A stretch of DNA of 64,000 bases from Ciona savignyi (taxonomy: Eukaryota > Chordata > Ascidiacea > Phlebobranchia > Cionidae): contig CH003126.1 in the NCBI GenBank assembly GCA_000149265.1, forward strand, positions 1,637,190-1,701,189, given 5' to 3'. Below the pieces are notes generated by a model, which worked only from the letters and a program-made list of their open reading frames with translations, was not told the origin of the DNA and did no database searches. The position numbers and the translations under genes are program-made. The first letter of the stretch is position 1, and each line of letters starts with the position of its first letter. Positions 37,701 to 48,700 of the stretch are shown here, in pieces.

Positions 37701-39107
37701 TGGTTAAACTAACCGCCGTCCATTACTACTGGATTAGTACTTCTGAGATATTCCAAAGTTTGATGTTGTAACGCTTTTATCCCTGCAGGCAAAGGAACAG
37801 ATGGCGGTGTCTTCCAATGCGGGCAAACTGATGAGTTTCAAGTGAACCTCGCGAAGATCAAACTCATCAAGAAGATCAGAATCGGGGTGGAGGAATCGGA
37901 TCCCAACTGCGATTGGAGGATAAAACAGGTGACGAGTTTTGTTCTTGAACATAACCCTTCTCTAGTAGGGACCCCTGTTATCATATAAAGACATATTCTT
38001 ATCAGCTATAAGGTTGTGTTCTCGGAAAAGGTACTTGCTGGATGTTGCCTATGTTAAACCCAATGGTTTACTGGGTTGGCCAAAAACTAGCTGGAATATC
38101 GAGTTTTTTGCACTAATGACTATGCAGAACCTTGAACTATGCAGAACCTTGAATCACTAATGAGCAGAACCTTCAACCCGGAGATGTTGGCTTATATTTT
38201 TTAATTTACACCTCAGCGTTGAATCCTTCAAGTAATGCCATTGGTATTTTGCTGGATTTTCTGCCTGAAATTTGTTTAAAACCAGGAAAACAAACATGTT
38301 CTGGACATCTCAATTGCTGACCAATGTTAAACACAGTTTAATAATGCGGTAAACGAAAGTATAGTAGAGTTTTTGAATGTGCAACACCCCGGTATAGCTT
38401 CACGTTATACCACCCTTTAGCATTTAAATGTGATTAGATGTGATGTATTTATATGTGATAATTAGGATGTGATATAAAAGTTTTATCAAAAATCTTTTCT
38501 AAAAGATGACTGACTACTCACAAATCAAGCTATTCCTTGCAAAAATAGTGATGTTATACCTCAAAAGAGATCAACACAGATCTGTAGTAATAGCGTTTAC
38601 CCGAAATGCAATAAAAATAATTTAACGAAAACAATCAAATAATAATTAAATAATTCAACGAAAACAATCAAAAATAAGTCCGGCCGGTTAGTCTGGTGGT
38701 TTAGTGCGACGCCTATTAACCGAAAGGTTTTAGGTTTGAAACTGGTCGCTAGCTACTCGGTTGTGTCCTTGGGTAAGGCACTTTACAGACATTGCCTGAA
38801 CCCAGCGGATTAATGGGTTCTACTAAATTAAAGGAAAGTGTAAATCATATACAACTTACTGCGATAGCTCCGATAACCCGACGGGGGGCGCGAGGTAATC
38901 TAACGATTGCATGTGTGTTAACTTCCTTGATTTTTCATTCATGGAATAATCATTAATATATCCTATCCTAATTCTCCTCAGGTTAAAATGAAGGACATGA
39001 CGACCAACGAGATATTCAAGTTTAAGTTCAACCGCTGGAATCGAGACTGCGAGACGATGGCTCCACCTTACGTGAACTTCCAACTGTCAATCAAGATGGG
39101 AGCTTGA
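19788..39107 (+). CDS. RP1-like doublecortin-PLAT protein, N-terminal part (exons 1-23)
   Basis: Exons: 19788-20129, 21791-21862, 22290-22459, 23018-23158, 24234-24348, 25087-25204, 25515-25580, 26273-26436, 27400-27539, 28947-29026, 29620-29771, 30613-30726, 30840-30960, 31542-31588, 32188-32317, 32962-33065, 33543-33743, 34131-34385, 35276-35453, 36060-36236, 36991-37095, 37789-37928, 38982-39107. All are GT-AG with matching phases and give about 1,086 residues. Order: Ser/Gly-rich N-terminus, two DCX domains, two PLAT domains, a beta-trefoil-like region, a Ser-rich linker and a third PLAT domain. DCX domains bind microtubules; PLAT domains bind lipid or protein partners. ATG 19788 is the first in frame; ATG 19794 is possible. 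The frame ends at TGA 39105-39107, but the next PLAT exon needs an incoming phase-1 intron and a good donor (GTATGA) lies 10 bases past the stop, so exons 24-53 probably belong to the same gene. Confidence 0.88.
20088..22459 (+). other. First doublecortin (DCX) domain, RP1 type
   Basis: Spread over the end of exon 1 and exons 2-3, residues about 101-190. Exon 1 gives KNVSFYKSGD, exon 2 AFKVAITRRNFRTFDSLLEA, exon 3 IPLPFGVRTVSTPHGTHGIS and then RLDEFEDGKSYVCSDKKTV. This is the ubiquitin-like DCX fold with the same local signatures as vertebrate RP1 and RP1L1 (FYKSGD, PLPFGVR, STP.G.H, EDG.SY.CS). The usual role is binding between tubulin protofilaments. Confidence 0.93.
23139..23690 (+). repeat. 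Nested tandem array containing exon-4-end copies
   Basis: A 25-bp unit (GGTACAATTAAGTTACTTAA plus T-run) is repeated about six times at 23196-23340. A larger unit of about 143 bp follows (from about 23397 and 23540). Each larger unit carries a decayed copy of the last bases of exon 4 and its donor: compare GGTGACCCGACCTTCAG (exon), GGTGACCCCACTTTCAG (23399) and GGTAACCTAAAATTCAG (23541). The GT after CAG has mutated in both intronic copies. Confidence 0.85.
23985..24200 (+). repeat. Dispersed repeat family A, copy 1
   Basis: Non-coding repeat shared with 43520-43745 and 52990-53225. Shared motifs: ACTTGGTAGTGAATG, ATTATTACACA, CATGATTACA and AACTAACGCAT or AATTAACGCAT near the end. It ends just before the exon 5 acceptor. 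Confidence 0.85.
24493..24796 (+). repeat. tRNA-derived SINE, full length
   Basis: Head GACCGGTTAGTCTGGTAGTT, AACCGAAAGGTTGAAG, CACTAGCTAGTCGGTTGTGT, GATCTGACGATTACCCGTGA, tail TATCTTATCCTAT. Located in the intron after exon 5. Confidence 0.9.
25286..25364 (-). repeat. SINE 3' end, antisense
   Basis: GATAGGATAGGATATTCATG, then GGGGGTTAAC and CGGGCAATCGTCA; truncated after that. Confidence 0.8.
26273..29026 (+). other. PLAT domain 1 (exons 8-10)
   Basis: Residues about 342-471. Strand motifs: WSVTMATSELPAAGTDAKVT, ITVYGVKGNTGPILLND, GNEDVFS, then GDIRKIRITHDNSGTSPGWL, LQFPCNRWLSRDEDDGEICR. The AGTDA.V start, the G..GDTG/NTGP turn, HDN.G...GW and the C.RWL..DEDDG end are the hallmarks of LOXHD1/polycystin-type PLAT domains. 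Introns sit at phase 1 (start), 0 (middle) and 2 (before the final Trp). Confidence 0.92.
29620..31588 (+). other. PLAT domain 2 and short linker (exons 11-14)
   Basis: Residues about 472-615. Motifs: ITYLVTITTGNLWNAGTSAN, VHLTIFGDLGDSGPRLL, YRVVVGHDGSSEGEGWFLER, EEWIFQCNRWLEVAEDDGKI. Exon 14 adds a charged linker (HSRSRSQAEKAKEDLL) leading into the trefoil-like region. Confidence 0.92.
31275..31401 (+). repeat. SINE fragment, 3' half
   Basis: ACACACTGCAATAGCTCCGG, GACGATTGCCCGTGTGTTAA, tail GAATGTCCTATCC. In the intron before exon 14. Confidence 0.9.
32351..32446 (-). repeat. SINE 3' end, antisense
   Basis: GATAGGATAGGATAATTATG, GAATGGGAAAACCAATGGGG, then CGCGCCCATCATCAG; truncated. Confidence 0.75.
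32797..32900 (+). repeat. Second tRNA-like SINE family
   Basis: CGTGTGGCCGAATAGTTAAC resembles the A-box arm of tRNA-Leu/Ser. CGGCCGATACATATACCGAC follows, and GTGGGTTCAAAACTTGG resembles a B box. No terminal repeats are seen. Confidence 0.65.
34433..34651 (-). repeat. tRNA-derived SINE, antisense, internally deleted
   Basis: AGGATAGGATAGGATAGAAT, GGGAAAACCGAGGGGGTTAA, CGACGGGTTACCCGAGCTAG, then GTCAGACTAACCGGCCG at the head end. The middle of the body is missing. Confidence 0.85.
35125..35270 (+). repeat. Decayed SINE 3' half next to exon 19
   Basis: Weak similarity to the 3' half of the SINE (CTGTAATACA, CAACCCGACTATGG), ending GAGCATCCTATCCTCG. That tail directly abuts the exon 19 acceptor (TGCAG before 35276). 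Confidence 0.5.
36060..36236 (+). other. Ser/Arg-rich linker (exon 20)
   Basis: 59 residues, low in hydrophobics: EEWRTPEPSFVLSPNDARKS, then PRKNVSSNRSNHSSSVV. Probably disordered, joining the trefoil-like region to PLAT 3. Both junctions are phase 1. Confidence 0.85.
36629..36864 (-). repeat. tRNA-derived SINE, antisense
   Basis: TAGGATAGGATAGGATGGGA, GTGAATGGGAAAACCAAGGG, CCACCGTCGGGTTCCC, head end CTAGACTAACCGGTCG. A second, much more decayed antisense copy lies beside it at about 36341-36500 (CATAACCAACTAGCTGAAGA). Confidence 0.85.
36991..39107 (+). other. PLAT domain 3 (exons 21-23), ends in TGA
   Basis: Residues about 964-1086. Motifs: DFRIYVTTGNVGTTESISLT, VYGESEVSGPIVLGKGTDGG, VFQCGQTDEFQVNLAKIKLI, EESDPNCDWRIKQVKMKDMT, then FKFKFNRWNRDCETMAPPYV. 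It is diverged: the AGTDA motif is lost and the usual DEDDG after RW is replaced. It has an extra phase-1 intron at 37095/37789 that other PLATs lack. The frame stops at 39105. Confidence 0.88.
38678..38971 (+). repeat. tRNA-derived SINE, full length, adjoining exon 23
   Basis: GTCCGGCCGGTTAGTCTGGT, CTAGCTACTCGGTTGTGTCC, AACCCAGCGGATTAATGGGT, tail TATATCCTATCCTA. Its tail runs into the exon 23 acceptor (ATTCTCCTCAG). Confidence 0.92.
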
Positions 39108-39712
39108 AGATACCAAGTATGATCTGATAGCTAAATTTTCAATTTCCTTGGTTTGTTTTTAATTTTTATTTTTGTGGCATGAATTTGATTATTAGAGTAA
39201 AATTAAGTGTGAGCTTGCAGTTATAAAAAGTTCGACATTTTGTTTAATGTTTCACAATGTTTTGTTTAAAAATGGTCTCAAAACAGATTAAAATACACTT
39301 TTTAACATTAATCAACTGCCGAAAAACTAATTTATTTTATATAGTAATTATCTTTTATGCAGAGAGAGATTAAAAGTTAAAATGTTTTTCCTACTTTTAA
39401 TTCTCCTGCAATCCTTATAATTCCCGCCTCACCTAATATTAAGCAAATAAAAATAACAGCCCTGTAAATACCTCTGCCAATATATATTACCAAATGGCGG
39501 TAAAAAGCACAAACCTTAAAATGGTATGGGAAGAATATGTCGCAATTATACATTTTTAACTTATACAAAATCACACCTGATTTTCTGTATATCTCTATAA
39601 CTTAATTTTGCTTTCAGAAAAAACAATTACAAGATAATTCCTGGCCCCTTGTAAATTTTTTGCGCCCCCCAGTTTAAGAACCCCTTCTCTTAACATTTGT
39701 ATTTCCACCTAG
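39108..39712. other. Sequence between exons 23 and 24
   Basis: AT-rich. Starts with a usable donor (AA then GTATGA at 39118) and has AATAAA at about 39446. It is either an intron or the 3' UTR of a gene ending at 39107. No coding exon is seen. Confidence 0.5.
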
Positions 39713-42700
39713 TGTTGAGGTATTTCATTCTCATCCGCACGAGCAAATCTCCAACCCCGAGCTCGCATCGCAAAAGTCGGGGAACTCCCTTCGGAAGCGA
39801 TCCAGAGTTCTACATCTGCATTCACGGGCTCTCTGGCGACACCGGGCGACGACTGCTCATGCGTGAACCAAAGGAGGAAAGAGGAAGTGACCTCAATGAC
39901 AGGAAGCCCCTTTTCGCTCCAGGAAGAGTGAGTCATCATTATGAGTGTTTGGAAACAATCCGTTTGTTATTTTACCAAACTTGGTTATGTTTACATTACG
40001 TCCGGCCAGTTAGTCTGGTGGTTTAGTGTGACGCCTTTCAACCGAAAGGTTTAAGTTCGAAACTGGTCACTAGCGAGCCGGTTGTGTCCTTGTGCAAGAC
40101 ACTTAATGGACTATTGCCGTGAACCTCAGCGGATCAATGGGTTCTACCAAATTAGATTGATTATTGTTTACAATACTAAGTGCCATGTGGATGGATAAAG
40201 AAGATTTTATATTTTGGCAAGTGAGGTAATAATGAAAGGATGTACACAATGTTATCAGTGATGATTTGTGCTAAAGCCAATTGGATTGTTATTATCCAGT
40301 TTATACATGGGTTAAATCTGGCTGAAAGCTACTAAGTTTGCTCAAAAGTGATCTTATTCAGTTACCAATGTGTATTAGAATATAGGATATATTCATGTTT
40401 TATCACCTTGAAAGGAAAAATTTTGGAGATGTAAAGAATGGTTACTACATGTGCAAACATCTCATTACCTTGTGCCCTACGTCGGGTTGCTGAACATATT
40501 GCAGTGTGTTGTGCATGATTGTTTAACTGTTTTTTCCTCTAAATAACTGGGTTCAGGCAACATACGCAAAGTGCCTTGTTTAAGGACATCACTGACCAGG
40601 CAGCAGTTGGACTCAATTCAACAACTGCAAAATATCCAAAATAGGCATTACTGTCCTTGATTCTGTATTTTTTATTTTTTTAGTTGGATAAATTCGAAAT
40701 CGAAGCAGTGACACTAGGAGAGCTTACAGAGTGTGTGATATCGTGCCCTAAAAGTCACATGACACCGCAACAAAGTATGGAGTTGTGACGAAATAATCAT
40801 ACGGGAATCGGAAGGTTCAAACATGGAATACGTCTTTCCCTGTAAAAAGTAAGATTTAATTTTTTTTATTTCTCTAGTTTTGTTTTGAGTTCTAGTTATG
40901 TGTCATACGTTTAATCAAGTATTCCATAGATATGTATGTCGATTAGTATGGTGGTCTTACATCAGACAGTTTCTTAGTTTCATTCGTGATACACTATTTT
41001 ATATTCAGATTGTGTCTGGTGATTTTTTTTATCTGAATCTGTTTTGCTTCCAGAATTATTCTAAAACCAAGTTCATATTTTATCTTGAACTGAAGCGCTC
41101 TGAAAAAGACTTAAAGAGCAAGCATAAATCATTTTTTTACATTTAATTAAGAAAATTACAATTTTGTGTATGATTGATAAAATAAATGTAATTTGTATAT
41201 TTTCTCATTTTGGCATTAAAGACGAATCATATAACACATTTGATTGTCTTATTTCTCTGCTCAGATGGATTGGGACCAGAAAAACAGGATCGGTCAATGA
41301 ATTAGTCCTGGGTCTTGGGGAAAAGAGAGAGGTTAAGAGGAGGGACAGTGAGAGTGGGGAAATAAAAGGTGAGTGGATTCATGTTTAATCATCGTCCGAC
41401 CGATTAACTTAGTGGTTTAGTGTGGCGCCTTTCAGCCGAAACGTTGCTGGTTCGAATATGGGCGCTATTTAGTTGGCTGTCTTCTTGGGTTTAAGAACAT
41501 CGACCTGAATCCAGTGATCCAGTGAAATGATGGGTTCGAAAAAATTTAGGGAACATCTGAATCACAACACACTGCAAAAGCTCCGGTAGTCTGATTTTGA
41601 GAATGTGATCTGACGATTGCAGTGTGTTAACGCCCGTTCCCATTCTGGGGTTAAACATGAATATCCTATCCTATCTGTGTCATTACAAAAGCATTCATTG
41701 TTGCATTAGTTTAACTGTCTATTAATTATAAGTGTTGACTTGTCTCTAGATGGAGATTGGAAGGTCTCAGTGACCACAGGAGCAATGGAGAACTCAGGAA
41801 CAAGTGCAAACGTGATTTTCCATGCTTATGGATTCGACGGTTCGATGTGTGGTCCCATTCTACTGGGCTGTGGGGCTCAGGGCATTTTTGGGGCAGGGAC
41901 AACTGAACGATTTAAGGTTTGTGGAATTTTGTCTGGTTTGCTGTGTGATAAGTATCGCGGTGGGAATTCTACTTTGATAATTTTATATTGTCACAGTTAA
42001 GCAAGTTGAAAGTTGAGGAAGTGTTGTCAAAGATTACAGAAAGTTGCATACAAAGCATTATTTTCCTTTATTTTTAACTGTAAACAAAAAATAAATATTT
42101 TGATTTTAACAAACACTTTTTCTGACATCAAAGTACAAAATATATTAATTCTGAGATACAGTTTTGCCGTTTTGTGATAAACACACATTACATGTTTAAA
42201 TTATTACTTTCATCTATATGACCTCAGGTGAACCTTGCTGGGGTCAACGACCTGATGAAGGTGAGGTTGACCCACGACAACACAGGTGGCGACCCCGAGT
42301 GGTTTGTCGAACGGATCAAACTGAAGTGTGCGTTATCCGACGTCACCCACACCCTGAACGTGAGGAAATGGTTGTGCTTGGAGAAGGACCCGCATCAAAT
42401 CTCGGTGGAAATTCCCATCCCTAGACCCGGGGAGGAGTTGGTACAGGGTGGGTTATTTGTGGGGTTCATCATACTTCAAAGTAAACCTTTTATTCCTAGA
42501 AGTGAGAGTAAATGCAACGTCGTTGTGTAACAATGTCATTTTATCTAAGTTTCTTAAACAAAACCCGTTAAAAAGTTTTTTTTGGGTCATAGACTTGGAT
42601 TTTAAATTTGCAGTGATTTTAGTTTTTTTCTGAATGTTTTTAGCCACACACAATTTAAAAAATATACAATTTAAAGAAGTTTTTTGATTTTTGCGTAGCA

Positions 42701-45700
42701 CTGCTACTTTCTTTTTCAAAGTATGACAGCAGTCCTTAAACTTTTTAAAGCATGTGATCTTGTGTTACAAGTGGCCGAAGCAATAGGTTTGTAACCCATG
42801 TATGACAGCTACCCATCCCTGGGTTATGCATGGCATCCCACCCTACTTAAATTTATCCAAATTTACCTTGCACCCTTCCATTTCCCCGCAGTACTCCGAT
42901 ACCAAGTGCTTGTTTATACCGGAAGCATTCTCGGCAGTGATACAGATGCCAGCGTGTACATGACCATATTTGGGCAGCGAGGTGACTCGGGGCGGCGTCC
43001 GCTGTACAAGTCGCTGAACAACGACATCAAGTTCCAAGAATCCGCTGTGAGTGAATTGCTCTGGTGTTTTTTTTAACTTTTTGTTTCGTGCACGAGAGGT
43101 TAGGATATTCATGATTAGTCCCGGGTTTGGTAAAACCAGTGATGGAATTGAAGAGGTTCGCATGCGTTCGGTCTAAAAACCAATAAATTATTAAGTTTCC
43201 GAATAATTACACGTGGCCGCTTAACCCACAAAGTGGCACAAATAAATTGTGGATCGGATTTAAACAAGAAAAATTTCTAAAATGAAATTCCATTAATGTT
43301 TAAATGAATTTGTACTAATAGGAAAATTGCAAACGCTCAAAAACCCAGCTCTATGATTTATTTCCCTCCAGATTGATATATTTGAGATTGAGGCAGTTCA
43401 CCTGGGAGAACTCACAAAGATTGAGATCGGACACAATGGAGTTGGTCATGGTGGGTGGGGTCGCATACGTTAACATATCTGATATTGATAGTTAAGGTTG
43501 CTAAAGCTATTGTAATGTTTGGATGTGTTGTATTCTTGTATTGGTGGTACTTGGTAGTGAATGAATTTAAAGTGAAACATGTCGGGTTATATAAAACGAA
43601 ATGCACCCAAAGAATTTTATATACCAAGGTAATTGATTATTACACATTTGCATGATTACAGTTGATTACAGGGCACAAATAACTGTCTGGAAACCTGACC
43701 GTATTACTACAGGGACAGAAATTAACGCATTTCCAAAACAGGATGGTTGATTCATTTGTATCTAGGGAAGTAGAAAATATGGCCTTAGGATTAGTTATCT
43801 TTGGAAACCTTTCATTGCTCAAACTGTTCCCTTTGTATATGCTTGATCCATTTATATCCTTGCATGTGAGAAGTCAGGCTTTCTCGTTGCACAATTTTTA
43901 ACTTAAATTAAAAACATGTTTATTTTTCCTTCCTAACCAGAAACAATTAATTTTTTGATTGAGCAATTTCATCTTTGTATTTCTCAACAGGGAATGGTTG
44001 GTTCCTGCACAAAGTGTTGATCAAAGAGTCGGAAATCGCTCCAAGAGATTATGTCTTCTTCTGCAACAAGTGAGAAAATCTTATAGGTTTTGAATCGTTG
44101 CATTTTCTGGGTGCTCTACCTTGTCCTGGAAAAACAGTAGTAGGTCTGCTGAGGTGGTGAAATGAAGACAAATTCAGAGCAAAAAAACAATCAAAATATT
44201 TTTTTTTCTTTGGGAGTTTTTAAAAAGGCTGTAAAATCACTGAAAAGAGCAGCATAAAGGCAAATCGTGTGTATGTTAAGGTAAATTAAAAAAAACATTA
44301 GTAGCACAATTCAATAAACCAGCACATGCTAAGACTCATGTTCTCTGGTCTCTACAGTTTTCACTGTGGCTGAGCAAATGCTGCTCATTCCTGCTTTTCA
44401 TAGTGAAGGTCCGCTCTGATTTAGTTGTAACCTGTGATGGCAGCTTTATTGATGCAGGTGTAGATATATTTCTAGCCGTAGCTAAAAATTAAATTTTTTC
44501 GAGTGTATACAAATTTCAGACAGGATTTTTATAATAAAACAAAAAAAAACACGTAAAGAATAAATCAAAAGCATGCCTTACTAAGCCTTATTGTACACGT
44601 GGCTTTAGCAGCTATTGTAGTGTGCCGTATATAATGATGTTCAGTCATAAGACTCAAGTAACATAGACCCTTGATATTATAAAGTTAAGTTTAAGAAACA
44701 CTTGTTGAGTGCCTTGCTTAAGTACAAGCAACTTGCAACTGATTGCCACCTTTCAACTATCTTTCAACAATAAACAACTCATGTTTAATTAAAAGTTATA
44801 ACTAAAATGAATTTTTACTAATTAATCAACAGTTTTAATCTAAAAGCTTCTTTAAATTATTGAAATTACAACTTACAACTATACAATTAATAACTATAAC
44901 CAACTTTCAAGTTTAATTAAACTTTTAGCTATTTAATCAACCATTTTTAAATAGTTAATCCCTGATTTTTAACCATTTTTATAATATTTAACTATAATCA
45001 ACAACTTTCAACTATTTTATCAACAACTTTCAACACAGGTGGCTGGATGATGGCCAGGAAGATGGGAAAATTGAACGGGTCATATCAGTTGAACGTAAGT
45101 TGTCGTGTTAGTGGAGTGTTATATAAACGACTTCAAAATAAAATACCTTTAAACATTGGAAGTATATGTACCAGTCTAGAGATCCTAGGCTCGAAACCAG
45201 TCCGACCGGTTAGTCTGGTGGTTTAGTGCAACGCCTTTTAAGGGAAAGGTTGCAGGTGCGAAAATGGTCGCTAGCTAGTCGGTTGTGTCTTTAGGCAAGG
45301 CACTTAACGGAAATTGCCTGAACCCAGCGGATTAATGGGTTCTATTAAATTGTAAGAACATGTGAATCATACATAACACACTGCAATAGCTCTGGTAACC
45401 CGACGGTGGTCGCAATGTGATCTGATAATTGCCATGTGTTAACCCCCTTGGTTTTCCCATTCCTAGGGATAAACATGAATATCCTATCCTATCCTAACCA
45501 CGTCTAGTAAATACAATTAATAGAGTCATATGGTATGATTCAAATCTGCTATAACTACAGTATTTTCCAAAATAAATATATATTTACTTGTTTGAAATAA
45601 ACAGTCAGTTAGCTTATGAATTGATTAAAACAACCACCTTAGAGATAAAATCCATTAAAACAAACCTACATTTAGCAGTATTGGGTAAAATCATTAATTA

Positions 45701-48700
45701 TTTAGCTACCAAGGAAATTTATTCACACTACCTACTGCAGGGGTCTCTCATTAAATGTTTTTATTGTTTAACTAAATTTATTTTTCTACCAAGAAATATT
45801 TGTATTTGCAAAATGTTTTTAAATTTAATGTGAAGTTAATGTCTTTCAACTCTTTAGAGGACATTCCTAGTGTTTTGGAAAATTCCGGTGAATTTCCGTT
45901 TATTTCCGAACATCCCTCACGAGCTAGTACCACTGCTTCTACACTGTGGCTCAGTAAAATAGACCCGGATATGTTCATAGAACCCGTCTCTGGGTTAGGT
46001 ACGGGCAGCTAACCTCACCAGCTGACAGTGTGTCGTGTACGCTCAATTAAGCCAATCTATGTTGTTTACCCTTGATTTCGTTTAAGCAGTGCTGAAAATA
46101 GATGGTAGCATAGTACCAGTACAACTGGTCACAAAAAACTTTTTAAAAACAATAAACATTTTTCTGTTAATTTAATGTTTCTAATAAATGTCGGTAAAAT
46201 CACTCAAATTCGATATTACCAGCTAACTGCTTACTAAAAACAATGGCGTTAATATGAAGAAGCTAAAATCTGGTATTTTTTTCAACGATAAAGAAAAAAT
46301 GACATTGCTATGCCATCATATTTCCAGCACTGCTTGTAAATCACCATGATTGTTTTATGTGGTAGGGGAAAGGTGAATATATACGATATATTCGCATTTC
46401 ACATCTGATTCAACTAACATAAAATCAAATGAATTTCAAAGCAAATTTATGAGAAAGAACAGGATAGCTTAGATTGAGTTTTTCAACTCAAGATTTTATT
46501 GAGTTATAGCAGCTCAGGTTTTTAAAAGAAAGTGACATTATATGCTTATATTATAATTGGATAAATGCACAACTTGTATCATACAACATATCAGTTATTT
46601 TTTGGAGGTTATACAGAAAAACTTTTGGCTTATGATGAAGCTAATGCAATGTGTTTTATTTTTGGCTCTTTCTTTTTTAATTTGGCTGTTTCTTCTTTCC
46701 AACCACTCTTGTTTTAACTTCATTAAGTTTGATTTACACTCATTTTGTGGTGTGATACAGTTCCAAATTATTTGTTTAATAAAATGAAGAAAAACGGAGA
46801 TTAGAATTTTTCTAAAAGTTTAAAAAGAAGTTAAATAAATTATCGGCTGTTACCTTCCAGTGCGAATTTGTGTCCAGACATAATGCTCTAAAATTAAGGT
46901 TTAGTTTAGATTATGAAAATGTGTCTGTGCAGTGATAGGATATCAGTGTGCCTATTACAGACTCTGATACCTCTTGCAAATCCTACAGCACACGCAACTT
47001 TTTTGTCCTCGTACGTTGCCACCCCTTCAACCTCTGAGAACCATGGTCGCCGGTTCGAATCCCAACTTGGACTCGAACTTTTTTCAACGACTGCAGTTTT
47101 CCCACTTCACGTCTCGTCAGAAGCTTCATCGGCCCAGGGGGAATTGAGCTCAACCCCCACACCAGCCCCGTACAGTAGCAATAGCAATGGTGATAAAATC
47201 AACCCCCAATCATGGCCACCTGAAGTGAAGAGAACAAAGGCTACACCGAAACCAAAACGAATGAAAAAAGCAAGCGATAGGAGAGCTGCGTCTCAAATCC
47301 CGAAAAAAACTTTGCCATTTAAGTCAGAAAAAGAGATAGTGCATGGTATTAGTGCGTTAAATGGGTCAGAATCCGACCCGATTGCTACAACACCATCCTC
47401 CCCTAACGGAGAACTTGTACCCCATTTCTGGCATTCGCTGGAACCGTCTCCATTGATTTTCCTCTCTGCCACTGACTGCGAATCATCGACACGACCGTCC
47501 CCGACGGTCCGGACGATCCGTGGCGCCGAGCTCCGCCGTGTCAACTCTAACCTCGCCGAGCCAGCGGCGCGGAGACCCAGTAAGCCGCGTCGATCGTAAA
47601 AACGAGCCAACTAACCGACACACACTGCCAGACTCATAACACTGCCTCGACTGCTGATTCAGCGGTGAAACTTGCTCGTATATAGAAGTGAAGCTTGTTA
47701 GGTAGAAACTATGAACTGCATGTCTTAGCATTGCCCCAGTGCCTGCATTAGGAGTCGTGCCTGCGCCACCTGAAGAAATAAGACAACTTTTGTTAGTTTA
47801 GTTTAACTAGCTTTATATCGAATTGATTCAGCTAATTAGCATAATGCTAAATTAAACACTTAAGGATGCAGAAAAAGCAAATGAAAATCCATATTCCTTC
47901 GATTAAATAGATATCGTTCTTTGGTACAAAAGTTTAGAATTTAGTTTAGACAGTTTGCTGTTGCCTGGCTGTAGTCATTCTGCCAAGTTCTTGACAACAA
48001 ATCATTAGCTTTAAATGTAACATAGCCTTTTTGCCAATCAATATTAAACAAAATGTGAATTTGGTTCAAATTGCATGTTATAGACATAGAAATCGCAGTA
48101 AGTAGATTTTGTCTTGTTTTTAATCGTGATCTATTTTCCAGCTTTGGATGAAGACGAAGGCCATGAAAAAACCTCAGGTTTTAATTTTTATTAACCTGTT
48201 CCCTTTTTATTTGTCTTTATGGTGGCATACATATTAGCTGGTTTGTCCGACCGGTTAGGCGGTTAAGTGCGAAGCCTTTCAACCGAAAGGTTGCAGATTC
48301 GAAACTAGTCGCTCGCTTATCGGTTGTGTCCATGGGCAAGGCACTTAATGGACATTGCCTGAACCCAGAGGATTAATGGGTTCCAGCAAATTGAAGAAAC
48401 GTGTGAATCATACACAACACACTACAATAGCTCCGGTAACCCAACGATGGGGCGAGATGATCTAAAGATTGCCTGAGTGTTAATCCCCTTGGTTTTCCCA
48501 TTTACTGGGATAAACATGAATATCCTATCCTATCCTGGTCAAATGGTCATATGAAATGTTGTGAATTTATATGAAAAAAACTCGCCCTGGTAAGCTGTGT
48601 TATAACACCCGTCATTGGTTCTTATATGATAATGAACAGGAATTTACATATTATATTTCCCATAACCGAGAAAGCGCAAGGGATGTTATCACATTGGTAT

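Larger units (their letters stand above)
39713..41368 (+). other. PLAT domain 4 (exons 24-26) with 1-base frame anomaly
   Basis: Motifs: [53 protein letters not shown], then after the shift [20 protein letters not shown] and [16 protein letters not shown]. The change of frame lies in 40772-40778 (CAACAAAGTATGG). Read straight, the exon stops at TGA; with one base fewer, the conserved Trp strand and the phase-2 junction to exon 26 are both restored. Confidence 0.85.
42892..45094 (+). other. PLAT domain 6 (exons 29-32)
   Basis: [96 protein letters not shown] typical LOXHD1-type domain with the DTDA.V motif and an intact W and DG end. Confidence 0.92.

Noticed and set aside
47293-47731. Antisense open frames of 105 and 82 codons at exon 34
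   Set aside because: They are shadows of the GC-rich exon; no splice or family evidence supports them.
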